64,000 nt of DNA from Bryocella elongata (lineage in GTDB: Bacteria > Acidobacteriota > Terriglobia > Terriglobales > Acidobacteriaceae). The DNA is taken from the NCBI RefSeq assembly GCF_900108185.1, contig NZ_FNVA01000001.1, forward strand, positions 620,001-684,000, written 5' to 3'. A model generated the notes under the pieces. It did no database searches and was not told where the DNA came from. It was given only the letters and a program-made list of their open reading frames with translations. Shown in pieces: positions 31,234 to 43,200 of the stretch (position 1 is the stretch's first letter; each line of letters starts with the position of its first letter). Made by a program: the position numbers and the translations under genes.

Positions 31234-33441
31234 GTGCGACGTTTCTTATTGATTGGTGCGGCTGTGGCTGCGTCTTGCGTGAATGGGAGTGCACTTGCGG
31301 AACAGCCTATTGTCCTATCCAACGGCCGGGTTCAGATCTCTGTAGCGATGGAAGGCGCACGCTACAGCTTCATGCAGGGCACCGATACGATTGTTGGCGC
31401 AGCGCCGGTTGCCGGGATTCTGATCGATGGAAGCCCAGTCACCCTGGAGTCGCACGAGGCATGCTCGCACAGCAATTGCATGCTGCACGGCAGAACGACT
31501 CGGGGAGCAACTCTTACGCTAGATGTGGAGATGCGGGCAAACGAGGCTGTGCTTGCCGCCGAAGTGCAGCCGGCTGGCGCAGAAGTTCGCTTCGTAACAG
31601 CTGGCGCAGCACCGGCGTATGGACTTGCCGATCATGCTGTGGAGCAGAGGCAGTTCTCGACTGATCACAAGCCTTTCTACGATACGGAGGTTAGCGGCTT
31701 TACGGACGATGAGTTTCTCTCCGGCCAGGGACTGACGCGGCTGGTGAGCAACTTCGTGATCTATCCCAGGCAGCAGTTTGCGGAGCTGTTGATCGATCCG
31801 ACAGCGAAGATCGTTCACACGTCCGCGAAGGAGATCGTGCAGGGGGTGAAACACGCCGAAGGCGAGCTCCGGCTCTACTATTTCTTCGGAGACCCGCACC
31901 AGATCTACGCAGCCTATCGCGAGGCTCGCAACGCTGCGGGGTACCGAATCTGGATGCCGAAGTATGAAGCTCTTGGTGTGGGCTGGGAAGCATTCGGGGC
32001 GTTGGGGTGGAACACCAATGCCAAGACCGACCAGGAGAGCATCGATCGCTACCTGAAAGAAGGCTACCCTCTGCGCTGGGCAGTCATCGGCTCGGGGTTC
32101 TGGCCGTCAAAGCCGGAGACAATGCATGAGACCACCAGCTTTGGCCTGTGGGATAAGGCGAAGTACCCCGATCCAGCTGCACTGATCCAGCATCTGCATG
32201 ACGAGAAACTCACGGTGATGCTTGGTTTGAGGATCACCTTCATCGTTGGAGGCCCGTATTCGGACGAAGGGGTTGCGAAGGGATACTTCCTCAAAGAGGA
32301 TGGGCGGGCGAGGATCTATCGCGGCGGTTGGCCACATTCTCCCTACTATCTGCTGGACGCGCACAACCCCCAAGCTCTGGACTGGTACATGTCTCTCGTC
32401 AAGAAGTGGCAGGACTACGGCATCGGTGGCTGGAAGGAAGATTTCTACGGCTATGGTGGCAGCGGGCTACGCGATGACAAAGTTGACCCAACAAACGATC
32501 GCCTGATGGCGCAGAAGCAACTCGTCATCGAACGGAACGGGTATCTTTCGTCCAACGGCGATCTGCATCGCATCAACGACTTCAACTATGACCAGGATCA
32601 GGATCGTGGGCCGGTGAACGCGCTTGCATTCGCCTACAGCGGGTTCCCCCTGGTCTATCCGGACATCGTCGGAGGTACCTTCGGCGAGAGCCGCTTCAAC
32701 ACACAGCGCACGGAGCGCATGCAGGTATATGTGGCACGCAATGCGCAATGGGCCGCGATGCATAGTTCGATGGGAATGGGCGAACCTCCGTGGAGCTTCT
32801 CGGCTTCGACTGCAAAGGTAATGTTGCAGGCGGCAAAGCTGCACGAACGCATTGCACCTTACCTTTTCAGCAATGCGCGCAGGTTCTATGAGGACGGTTA
32901 TCCGTGGACGATGACGCCGCTGCCAATCGCGTTCCCGAACGACCCCAAAGCTTACGGGCGCGAGAACGAGAAGGATCGCGCTTACGAGTGGATGATCGGA
33001 GATTCTATTCTCGCGACTCCGCTGTATGGAGGAGATTTCGATACGGCTAAAGGGCGCGACGTCTATCTGCCTGCCGGAGAATGGATGGACTTCGATACAG
33101 GCAAGCTGTATGACGGTGACCAAATGTTGCGGGGCTATTCTTTGCCCATTGGAAAAACTCCGATGTTCATTGGAGGGCCCGGTGTCACGCTTGAGGCAAT
33201 TGATGGAGTCAATCGCATCTGCATCTATCCGGTATCGCTGCAAGCCACGACAACGATAACGCTGCCGGGGAGTGACAGGCCCATTCGTGTAGCAGTCCAA
33301 GGTTTGCGGCTAGGTATGACGTGGCGTTCGGTGGAGGTGGTAGATGGTGAAGGACGCGCAGTTGCAGTCCGACGAGAAGGCCATGGATTCAGCTTCGTTC
33401 CAGCCGCTGCGGCGTCTTATCGAGTTATCGCGAAACCCTAA
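31234..33441 (+). CDS. Glycoside hydrolase family 31 (alpha-glycosidase), secreted
   Basis: 735 residues from GTG 31234, chosen because GGGAGAGG lies just upstream; a TTG at 31216 is less likely. Signal peptide (FLLIGAAVAASCVNGSALA). N-terminal beta sandwich, then a TIM barrel. Candidate nucleophile Asp403 in GGWKEDFYGYGG, where GH31 enzymes have W-x-x-D; acid/base region DQDQDRG near Asp457, followed by GFPLVYPDIVGG. The motif is neither the usual alpha-glucosidase (WxDMNE) nor the alpha-xylosidase (KTDFGE) form, so the substrate is uncertain. It probably cleaves a terminal alpha-linked sugar from the oligosaccharide imported by the receptor. Confidence 0.88.
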   Translation: MRRFLLIGAAVAASCVNGSALAEQPIVLSNGRVQISVAMEGARYSFMQGTDTIVGAAPVAGILIDGSPVTLESHEACSHSNCMLHGRTTRGATLTLDVEMRANEAVLAAEVQPAGAEVRFVTAGAAPAYGLADHAVEQRQFSTDHKPFYDTEVSGFTDDEFLSGQGLTRLVSNFVIYPRQQFAELLIDPTAKIVHTSAKEIVQGVKHAEGELRLYYFFGDPHQIYAAYREARNAAGYRIWMPKYEALGVGWEAFGALGWNTNAKTDQESIDRYLKEGYPLRWAVIGSGFWPSKPETMHETTSFGLWDKAKYPDPAALIQHLHDEKLTVMLGLRITFIVGGPYSDEGVAKGYFLKEDGRARIYRGGWPHSPYYLLDAHNPQALDWYMSLVKKWQDYGIGGWKEDFYGYGGSGLRDDKVDPTNDRLMAQKQLVIERNGYLSSNGDLHRINDFNYDQDQDRGPVNALAFAYSGFPLVYPDIVGGTFGESRFNTQRTERMQVYVARNAQWAAMHSSMGMGEPPWSFSASTAKVMLQAAKLHERIAPYLFSNARRFYEDGYPWTMTPLPIAFPNDPKAYGRENEKDRAYEWMIGDSILATPLYGGDFDTAKGRDVYLPAGEWMDFDTGKLYDGDQMLRGYSLPIGKTPMFIGGPGVTLEAIDGVNRICIYPVSLQATTTITLPGSDRPIRVAVQGLRLGMTWRSVEVVDGEGRAVAVRREGHGFSFVPAAAASYRVIAKP

Positions 33442-34120
33442 CCCAGAGTTGGCCTCCGGCTCCGCTGGGGAGGCAGTAGACGCCGATAAGAGCTGAGTCC
33501 ATCCAGATGTTTCCAGGTGTGATCCCCCAGGCACTCGCAAGAGAGAACTGCTCCGCCCGGGCAGCCGACAGGCCAGAGAAACTCTTGGACTCTGCGTTCC
33601 CGGTTCCATCGCAAGACTTAGGACATGACGCCGGCCGATGTACTGAAGCGAACGCTACTTCCGGGAACGTAATCGGGGGAACGACAAAATCTCCATTTGG
33701 CGAATGCTCTTTTACCGCCCTGGCCCAGCGCGATGGAAAAGCCACTTCTTTCGTCGGGGTCTTCATGATCGGGCCGCATGAAAATATCGAATATTGTGGA
33801 CGGCTTGCCTGATACGGCTGCGACGAAGCTCCTCGCCCGAACGCTTCTTCTGCACTGCATCTCCCGTGAGTCTTAGCTCATTCGTCGCGATACGGCCTGA
33901 AGGATCCTTCAGGTTCAGTGCGGTGCCGTAGCGGATCTGTCAGACCGGCAAATAGCACATCGGACGAAACAGGAGCCGCGTCGAAAGACTCCTGCGGCGC
34001 GGCCAGTGCCGACGGTCGCCCGACGCTCGTGGAGCAAGAATCCCCAATTGAAACAATTTCATATAGATCAAACGTGGATGAGGTCCAGCACTCGATCCTC
34101 CGATTCTTCAAGATGCATGC
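33442..34120. other. Gene-poor stretch between the GH31 and giant-protein genes
   Basis: About 680 bases with only short frames. A 113-codon minus-strand frame (33425-33766) has no ribosome site and no recognisable family; it overlaps the GH31 stop. A perfect 18-base palindrome (CCTGAAGG-AT-CCTTCAGG) is at 33896-33913. It may be decayed coding sequence or a long untranslated region. Confidence 0.4.
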
Positions 34121-34150
34121 TTGACAAGCTTTGGGTCGGGCTCCTAGATT
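34121..34150 (+). promoter_or_regulatory. Promoter of the giant pectinase gene
   Basis: TTGACA (34121-34126), an 18-base spacer and TAGATT (34145-34150) predict transcription starting near 34157, 48 bases before the start codon. No LacI-type site is seen here. Confidence 0.55.
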
Positions 34151-34204
34151 TCTCCGGCACCTGTAAGGCAACTTTTGGAACGGGTCAGGCTGCCGGGAGA
34201 TCCC

Positions 34205-37200
34205 ATGCGCTATCCGCACGTATTCGCACGTCTTGTTATCGCCGTTGTTGTGACCGCAGCCTTGCGTGGCAGCGCTTCGAGCGCCCAGCAGGCACCGATC
34301 GCTCTGCCCAATACGATCACCAGTCTGGCAGGTGGCGCGACCGGAGTTGCGAGTGGTTCGGCGTGCGTTACGGACTCGTCGCTGACTGCGCTGGACGCGT
34401 TTGGTGATGGTTGCCCTGGCGCGTCCGCGGTGTTCAGCAGCGACCTGCGTGGCGGCGTTGCGGTCGATCCGTTTGGCAACGTATGGGTAGCCGATAGCAG
34501 CAACAGTGCGATTCGCAAGATTGATGCACGTTCGGGCATCATTACGCTCGCAGCGGGTAAGGGCACGGCATGCTCGAGCAAGACTGACTCCAACGGTGAT
34601 GGCTGTCCGCAGTCTCAGACGGTGTTCAGCAGCACTCCGCGAGGCATTGGCACGGACCCATGGGGCAACGTGTTCGTGGCGGGGTATGGGAGCAGCCTGA
34701 TCTCGGTGCTCTGTAATGCGACCTCGCCGTTGTGCCCGAATACCACTGGAAAACATCTGGTTGGTTATATGTACTCGGTGGCCGGTTGCGTGGCCACGAC
34801 CAGCTCTGCGGGCACCGGCGGTGCAGGCGCTGATGGGGGTATCGCGCTGCCGACGGGGACATGCTCCACGTCTGTCGCGGAGTTGAATCAGCCGCGCGGG
34901 GTCGCAGCTGATGTGTATGGGAACGTGTTCATTGCGGACACGGCGAACCTGCGCTATCGCGTGGTCGTGGGACCAGCGACCTGGAACGGCGTGGCAAATC
35001 CGATGGCCAGTGTCATCTCGATGAACCCGACGTATAGCTCTGTGACGGCGGCAACCGCTGCAGGGCATATCTATCCGATCCTGGGCGGAGCGACATCCCC
35101 TTCGTCGGGTGCAGCGTGTTACTCGGGTGCGACGGTGACCGCACTGGATGCGCTCGGCGATGGCTGCCCGGCATACGTGACCAGCACGAACACGAGCAGC
35201 TCCTCCGCCCAGGGTGTGGCTGTGGATCCTGCAGGAGATGTGGTCTTCGTCCCGGCGAGTGACCTTCGCGTGCGTGTGCTTTACATGGGGGGCACGGCGA
35301 TGGCCCACCTGATTACGGTGAACAACCCCGGCGTAACGCCAGTGGTGGGCTACGTCTACTCCATTGCGGGTGGCGGAGCGAGTACTGCCCCGAGCAGCAC
35401 TCCAATTCTCGGCTCGGCGGCGAAGCTGGATACCAGCATCTTCAAAGTTGCGGTCTCGTCGAACGGAGACATCTACATCGGTGACAGCGCCGCGGTGCTT
35501 TACCTGGATGGAGCGACTGGATATATCCGCAAGCTGTTCGCATCGGGCGCGGTCTGCGGCAGTGCGACGGACACGGTCGGCGATGGCTGTCCTGCAAGCG
35601 CGGCCACCTATGGTGGATCGAACGGTCTGGGAATAGCTCTTGATGCGTTCAACAACCTCTACATGGCAGACACCACGAACAGTCGCGTTCGTGAGGTTGC
35701 TGCAACGACTCTAATCCCAAGTGCGATGGGCTCGACCGCCAGTCAGACCGTGGTGTTGCACAACTCAACGACCTCCTCCGCTTCGACTCTGCCGGGCACC
35801 TCGGAGATCAGTCTTGGCTCGACCACCTGCGGTTCGGTCAACGCCGACAGCACCGTAGAGTGCTCGGTGCCTGTGACATTTGCACCGACGAAGCCTGGAG
35901 TCAGGTCTACCGCGGTAGCAACGACTGGAGCTCTCGCCGGAACATTGGCTCTCTCCGGGGTGGGCTCGGGCCCAGTGCTGACTTCGGACATCCCGAACCC
36001 AACGACAGGTGTGTATGGCGCAGCGATTACTCCCGCAGCCATCGCAATCAGTGGCAGCGGCAACGTATATGCGGTGGACTCCGCGACAGGGAACTACGTC
36101 CAGATTCACAGCGACGGCAGCGTGACCGTGCTGGCGTCGGGTGCACCTACTGGAACGGTGTCGTTGGCGGTCGACTCATCGGAGACGTTGTACGCCGTGG
36201 GCTCGAGCAGCACGACCATCAGCACGGAGACGCTGAACTCCAGCGGCACGTACGTGGCTGGCTCCATCAGCTATACGCCTGGTACGAACCCCGCGGCGCC
36301 GCGCGCAGTGACCGTTGATGCCAATCACACAATCTACGTCTACGATCTGACGAACCAGTCGATCTATCGCTTCGTCAACACCGCGTTGTCCAGTGGAGCT
36401 CCCACCGTGATGGGTACGGGCTACACCAGCGTCGTGGCTCTCGCGCTGGACCCGCTTGCGAATCTATACATCGCGGACAAGGGCGCGCAGACGCTGTACC
36501 GCATCAACCCACTCGGCGTGCAGACGAGCCTAGCGACTAGCTTCACGCCGACGTCCCTCTCGGTCGATGCTGGCGGAGCGGTGTATCTGCAGGATGCTGC
36601 GAGCGGTACGCTTGTGGTGCATACCAGCAATGGCCTACAGACCACGCTGCTATCGGGGCTCTCGCAACCCTCTGGTGTAGCAGTGCAAGCGAACGGCGAC
36701 GTGATCAGCGCAGATGCAGCGACGGCCGGCGTTCTCGCTATTACGCGCACGTCCGTGAGCTTTGGCTTTGGGACGAGCACGTCGACCACGTTGACGGGAA
36801 CACTGGGCAACGCCGGCAACCTTGCGGCGCCTCTGTTTGCGCAGACGGATGCCAGCGACTTCGCTTTAGTCGCCGGGGTGACGAAGGGTTGCACCTTCGC
36901 ATCAACCGCTCTCGGCAAGGGGCAAGGCTGCACCTTCAGTGCGAGCTTCACTCCTACGGGATCGGGGACCGGGGCGGTCAGTGACGTACTGACTTTGACT
37001 CCAGCGAGCAGCATTGGCTCGCTGACGCTAACCGGCACCAAGACGGGCACCGCCGTGACGACGATGACCACGGTGACGAACCAGACTCCAGCCTCGCCTG
37101 TCTATGTGCCGAGTGCTACCGAGGTGAGCTTCACCGTAACGGTGACGCCCTCCAGCGGAAGCGCGACAGGCAGCGTGAACGTGTCGATTGATGGAGGTAC

Positions 37201-40200
37201 AGCGACCGCCTATGCTCTTACGAGCAACGCCGCGGCCGTGCCGCTGTCGGGGCTGACCGCGGGGGCACACACGATCCAGGCAACGTACCCGAGTCAGGGC
37301 GGCATTGTCGGATCAACGTCGACGGTGAGCAACTTCTCGATCGCCCAGGCGACAACCTCATTGACGTGGACGCCGACGATGGTAAGCGTGCCGGTAAGCC
37401 AGGCGCTGGGCACGGGCGTATTGAATGCGACGTCAGGCAGCATCCCAGGGGCGTATGTCTACACTGCGACACCCTCCGGTGGTCCGGCGATATCTGTCGA
37501 TGCCGCGAGCTATCTGCCCATTGGAACGTATGCCCTGGCCGTGACGTTCACTCCGACGGATGCTACGGACTACAGCGGGTCGACCGGGAATGTATCGAGC
37601 TTCAGCGTCGTACAGGCCAGCACCACGTCTACTGTTGGTGCTACGACGAACCTGGTCGCCGCGGATGGTTCCGGAAATTACACAACACTGAGCGCTGCCG
37701 TCGCTGCACTGCCGACGGCAGGAGGGGCAATTTACATCGCGCCCGGCACGTATACGGAACAGGTCAGCATCGCGTATCCCAATGTCTCGCTGCGTGGCCT
37801 GGGTGGTGATCCCACCAAGGTCATTCTGACTGCCGAGGCGGGCGCTACACCGAACGCACAGAACGGTGGCAAGACAGGAGATGAGGGCTCGTCGACACTG
37901 AACGTCGACAAGGCAACGATCAATACGACGACCTATGTTCCGAACAATTTCTATGCGGAGTACATGACGGTCAACAACACGTGGAACACAGATACGAGTG
38001 TGAATCCGTCGGCTCTCGTGTCGTCCGGCGGCTCGTGCGTGGCCAACACTTCGAATCTGTCGAACAACGCGCTCTACCTTGCGGGCACACTCTGCTATCC
38101 GCAGGCACTCTCGGTGTGGACCAGGTCGGATCAGTCGGTCTTCAACAATGTCCGCCTCAACAGCTTGCAGGACACTCTGTATGCGGGCAGCCAGGGATCG
38201 AGCGGATCGTCGTACACAGCAGCGCGACAGTACTTCTGGAAGGGCTATATCACGGGCGACATTGACTATGTCTTCGGCGATGCCGCGATGGTCTTCGATC
38301 AGACGCAGTTCTACACCCAGTGGCACGCGACGACCGCTGGTGGCGGCACAGAGACGATCTCTGCGCAGAACAAGGCTGTGGCCAACGGCAGCACGAATGA
38401 CTACCTGAGCGGCTATGTGATGAATGCCTGCACGCTCACCTCGCAGAGCACGGGCATGACTGGCCTCTACTTCGGGCGGCCCTATGGTCAGTTCTCCACG
38501 AATGTCTTACTGAACACGAAGGTCGACCAGGTCAATCCACTTGGGTGGCTGGAATTTTCCGGGCAGACGAACCTTCCGACGTCGACGTACGCGGAGTACA
38601 ACAGCATCCCGTATACAGATGCGCAGGGCAACACGGGGCAGGGCGTAACTGGCACGAGGGAGACAACGTCCATCGCTCCGCAGGTGTACACCACTGCGGC
38701 GCAAGCAGCAAAGTGGGCGCCTGTGACGTTCCTGGGCCAAATGGCAAACGGAACGTCCTGGAACCCGACGACCGCTCTTGCGGGGTACAGCAATGCCTTC
38801 ACTCCGACGACAGCGATCAGTGCACACGCGGGGACGAGCGTGACGCTGCTCTATCGCCCGCAGACTCCCGGGGCCGGCGTGGTACCGACAGGTACCTACA
38901 GCATCTACGACAATGGCAGCCTGCTTATCAGCGGGACGCTGGATGCTTCGGGCTCGGCATACTACACCACGACCTCGCTTCCGGTGGGCCCAAACAACCT
39001 GACAGTGAGTTACAGCGGCGACAGCAACTTCCTCGGATCGACATCAGCGAGTGCCTATGTCGTTACCATCACGCCGTCTTCCAAATTGACCCCTGTCGTT
39101 GGCATCACTGCGACGGCTGGTGCAAGCTATGGACAGTCCGTTATCGCAAATATTGCGGTGTCGGGAACGGGAGTAACGCCCACGGGATCTGTAAGTTTTT
39201 CCGTCGATGGCGGAACTCCAGCATCGAAGAACCTCACGGGGGGAGCGGCCTCGTTTACGCTTAGCGGCTTGACCGCAGGTGCTCACAGCCTGAGTGCGGT
39301 TTATACCGGCGATACGGTCTATAGCGGCGGAAATGGCACAGGCAGCGTGTCGCTCGCTAAGGTTGTGTTGCAAGTCACAGCCAACAGCCAGACGATCGCT
39401 TACGGTACGTCCGCCGCGACATATACTGCGAGCTATATTGGGTTCGTACCACCCGATACGACGAGTGTCCTGAGCGGCAGCCCTTCGCTGACCACTATCC
39501 CCGCCACGCCGACGGCACCCGGCAGCTACACCATCACAGCTGTGCAGGGAACGCTTAGCGCAACGAACTATAGCTTCACGTTCGTCAATGGCACACTCAC
39601 GATCAATGCACCGCCTTCCACCACGGCAGTCGCGACTGGCGATACGCGCACAGTGACCGAGCCTAGCTTCCCATCGGTCTGCATGCAGCTCGTCGCTGCG
39701 ATCGCCGACACGAACGGCGACATCCCCTCGAGCGTGGATGCGACCAACACCAATCCCGATGGAGCGCGCATTCAGGCGGCGCTGAACGCCTGCACTTCCG
39801 GTCAGGCCGTGGAGCTCTCCGCAGGCAACGCCGGTGCGGATGCGTTCCTTACGGGGCCGCTGGTGATGCCGTCAAACGTGACGCTGCTCATCGATCCGGG
39901 CGTGACGATGTACGGATCACGCAATGCACAGGACTATGACGCCGTTGCCGGGACGCATACCTGCGGCACCGTCAACAGCAACAGCGCGACGAGTTCCTGC
40001 AAGCCGCTGATCCTGATCAACGGAGTAAGCAATGTAGGAATCATGGGCTACGGCAAGATTAACGGCCGTGGTGGCGACGTCGTTCTCAACGCGTTCCCGG
40101 CCAGTTATGCGGGGCAGACCTGGTGGGGCCTCGCGACGATTGCAAACAGCGGAGGAAATCAACAGAATCCGCGCATGATTCAGCTGGGCGGCAATGCTTC

Positions 40201-43200
40201 GAACATCACGATGTACAAGATCACGCTGATGAATTCGACGATGTTCCATGTTTCGACCACGAGCTCGGTTGCGGGCTTTACGGCATGGGATGTGAAGATC
40301 GTGACACCGACCAGCTCACGTAACACGGATGGTATCGATCCGGGCAATGTAAACAACTTCACCGTGACGCGGTCGTATATCTCGGATGGCGATGACAACG
40401 TTGCAGTTGGTGCATCGGGCTCCAATCCCGCGACGAACATCTCCATCACCAACAATCATTTCTATGCCGGCCATGGCGAATCGATTGGGAGCTATACGTC
40501 GGGCGGGGTGAGCAACGTGCTCTTTGACGGCAACATGCTCTCAGGCAACGCGAGCGTCGATTCCAACTCCACGGGTATCCGCATCAAGAGTGCGAACGAC
40601 CGTGGCGGGGTGGTCACGAATATTCAGTATTCCAACTCGTGCTTCCAGAACCATAAGGCGTTGATGCAGTTCACGCCTCTGTACAACACGAACACCGGAA
40701 CGTTGACTCCGAACTTCAACAATATCCTGCTTCAGAACCTGACCTTCCTCACCGAAGGCACGGTGCAGCTCACCGGGTCTTCGAACAATGGAACGGTCTA
40801 TCCCCTCGGGATCACATTCGACAACGTGGGATTCACTACCCTGCAGGCCTCAGACCTGAACGGGACTGCACCTTCGAACACCGTTGTGACGCTTGGTCCC
40901 GGCCAGGTATCGTCGAACTTTGTCACCGCGATCAATGCAGATGCTGGCTCGAACGGTGTGGTCGTGACGGACAACCGCACGGTCAGCACCCTGCTGCCGC
41001 CCACATGCAACTTTACCTACATCGCTCCCGAGCTCACGGGCCCGAATGGAGCGAACCAAAGCATCACGCAGGGGCAGACAGCCACTGCGGTTGTCATTCT
41101 CACGCCAACGGTTGCGGCCGCGTCGTATCCCTATCCCACGGGGATGGTCACGTTGACCGACTCCAACGGCGGGGGCATCACGACCGTCACGCTCCCGGGC
41201 TCCAGCGATACCGTAATGGTGCCGCTGACTGGACTTGCCGCAGGCACGCATACATTCAGTGCCTCGTACTCCGGAGACACCACCTATGTTCCGGCGATAA
41301 GTGGTCAGCCCTATGTGAGCTTCGGTTCTTATCAGGTTGTGGTCAATCCTGGCGCGACGTCGAGCACAACGACTGTGCTGACGGGAGTGCCGGCGTCGGT
41401 CTCGTATGGCACCGCGTTTACTGCGACAGCGAACGTGACCGGAGCGACGACAGGGAACGTGGAGTTCGTGGTCAATGGTGTGGTCGCAAGCACTTCGGCG
41501 ATTGCGGGAGGAGCGGCTTCTGTCACTCTGAACCTGCCGGTTGGTGCATACTCGATCGTCGCGCAGTATCTCGGGGCAGCGGGGAGTGCCGCATCTGCTT
41601 CTGCTCCCGCGAACGTCACGGTCGGAGCGGCGGCTACGACGACAGTGGTCACGGCATCTTCTAAAACGACTACTGTTGGTGTGCAGATCAAGTTTGTTGC
41701 GACCACGACCTCCACAGCGGGGACTCCCACGGGGACGGTGACCTTCGCTGCAAGTGTGAATGGCGGCGTGGCTTCTACGGTGGGATCTGCCACGCTGAAC
41801 AACGGCACCGCAAACGCGAGCCTCAACCTGCCACTGGGAACGGATAACGTCACGGCGACGTACATCGGCTCGGTGAACTTCGGCGCTTCCACCTCGACCG
41901 GAGTGGCCATCACGGTGAATCCGCCGACGGTGTACCCGCTGTCCTCCGCGCCGATAGCGCTTCCCCTGACAGTGAGCACAGTTGCAGGCGGAGCTACTGC
42001 GGCTAACGCCAATACCACGTGCGCCGGTTCCACGGATGCAAACGGGAATGGCTGCCAGGCCACGCAAATGGTGTTCAGTGGCTCGTCGCTTGATCTACGG
42101 AGCGTGGTCGCGGACCCCTTCGGCAACCTCTATCTCACAGATGCGAACGCAAGTGAGGTGCGGCGCATTACTCCCGATGGCACCATCACGCTCTTTGCTG
42201 GCTATTTGAGCGGCACAGCTTGTTTGCCTGCCGCAGGAGCACCGTGCAACCCAACGCTCGTAAAGCTGAATAAGCCGCGCGGCGTCTTTGCTGACGCGTT
42301 CGGGAATGTGTTCATCGCTGGATACAGCGACAACAAGGTGTACGAAGTGAAAGTTGCGGATGGTCTGATGTACCTGGTCGCCGGCAGTGGATCGCGACCG
42401 AGTGACCCGACCCAGACGAATGGTGACGGAGGCGCCGCGACAGCCGCGCTTATCAACCAGCCGCGCGGGGCCGCGGCCGATAGTTACGGCAATATCTATA
42501 TCGCAGATACTGCGGACAACAAGATCCGCGAGGTCGATACGTCGGGAAACATCCAGACAATCATTGGCACCGGCATCAGCTCGTCGACGGGCGATAGCGG
42601 GCTAGCAACTGCTGCGACCGTCAGCAATCCGCAGGGTGTTCTGGTTGACCCGAGTGACAACGTCTATGTCGCAGATGCGGCACGCGTGCGCGTGTTGTGT
42701 GTAACGTGCGCCAGCGGATCGGGCCTGTATAACCTGCTGCAAAAGCTCGGTGTTTCGGCACCGACCAACGGCTACATCTACACCATCGCAGGCACAGGAT
42801 CGAGCACCTATAACTACACCGCTCCGGCGCTCGCGAACACGGTGGACGTCGCGCCGCAGAAGCTTGCCATGGACGCTTCGTCGAACCTGTACATCAGCGA
42901 TGGCAGTGGCGTGGCATGGTTTGTGGACGCGCATACTGGCTATATTCGATTGCTGGCAGGTAAGGGAACGAGCTGCAACTCGAGCAGCATCGGCGATGGT
43001 TGCCTGGGAACGCAGGCGAGCTTTGGTACTGGCACCGGCGGTGGTATCGGTGTTGGCGTTGACCTGCAAGGGAACGCGTATATCTCCGACACGTTGAACG
43101 GACGCATCCGCAAGATCGCGACCAACCTCATGTTCCCGTCAACTGCGACCGGAGCATCGACGACGCAGCCAGTGCGGTTGCACCTGATTGCAGGGGACAC

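Noticed and set aside
33425-33766. 113-codon minus-strand frame after the GH31 gene
   Set aside because: No ribosome site, no recognised family, and it overlaps the GH31 stop; kept only as part of the gene-poor stretch.
33878-35308. 476-codon minus-strand frame over the start of the giant gene
   Set aside because: The product is Arg/His/Cys-rich and lies opposite the NHL propeller coding sequence; no motif was seen.
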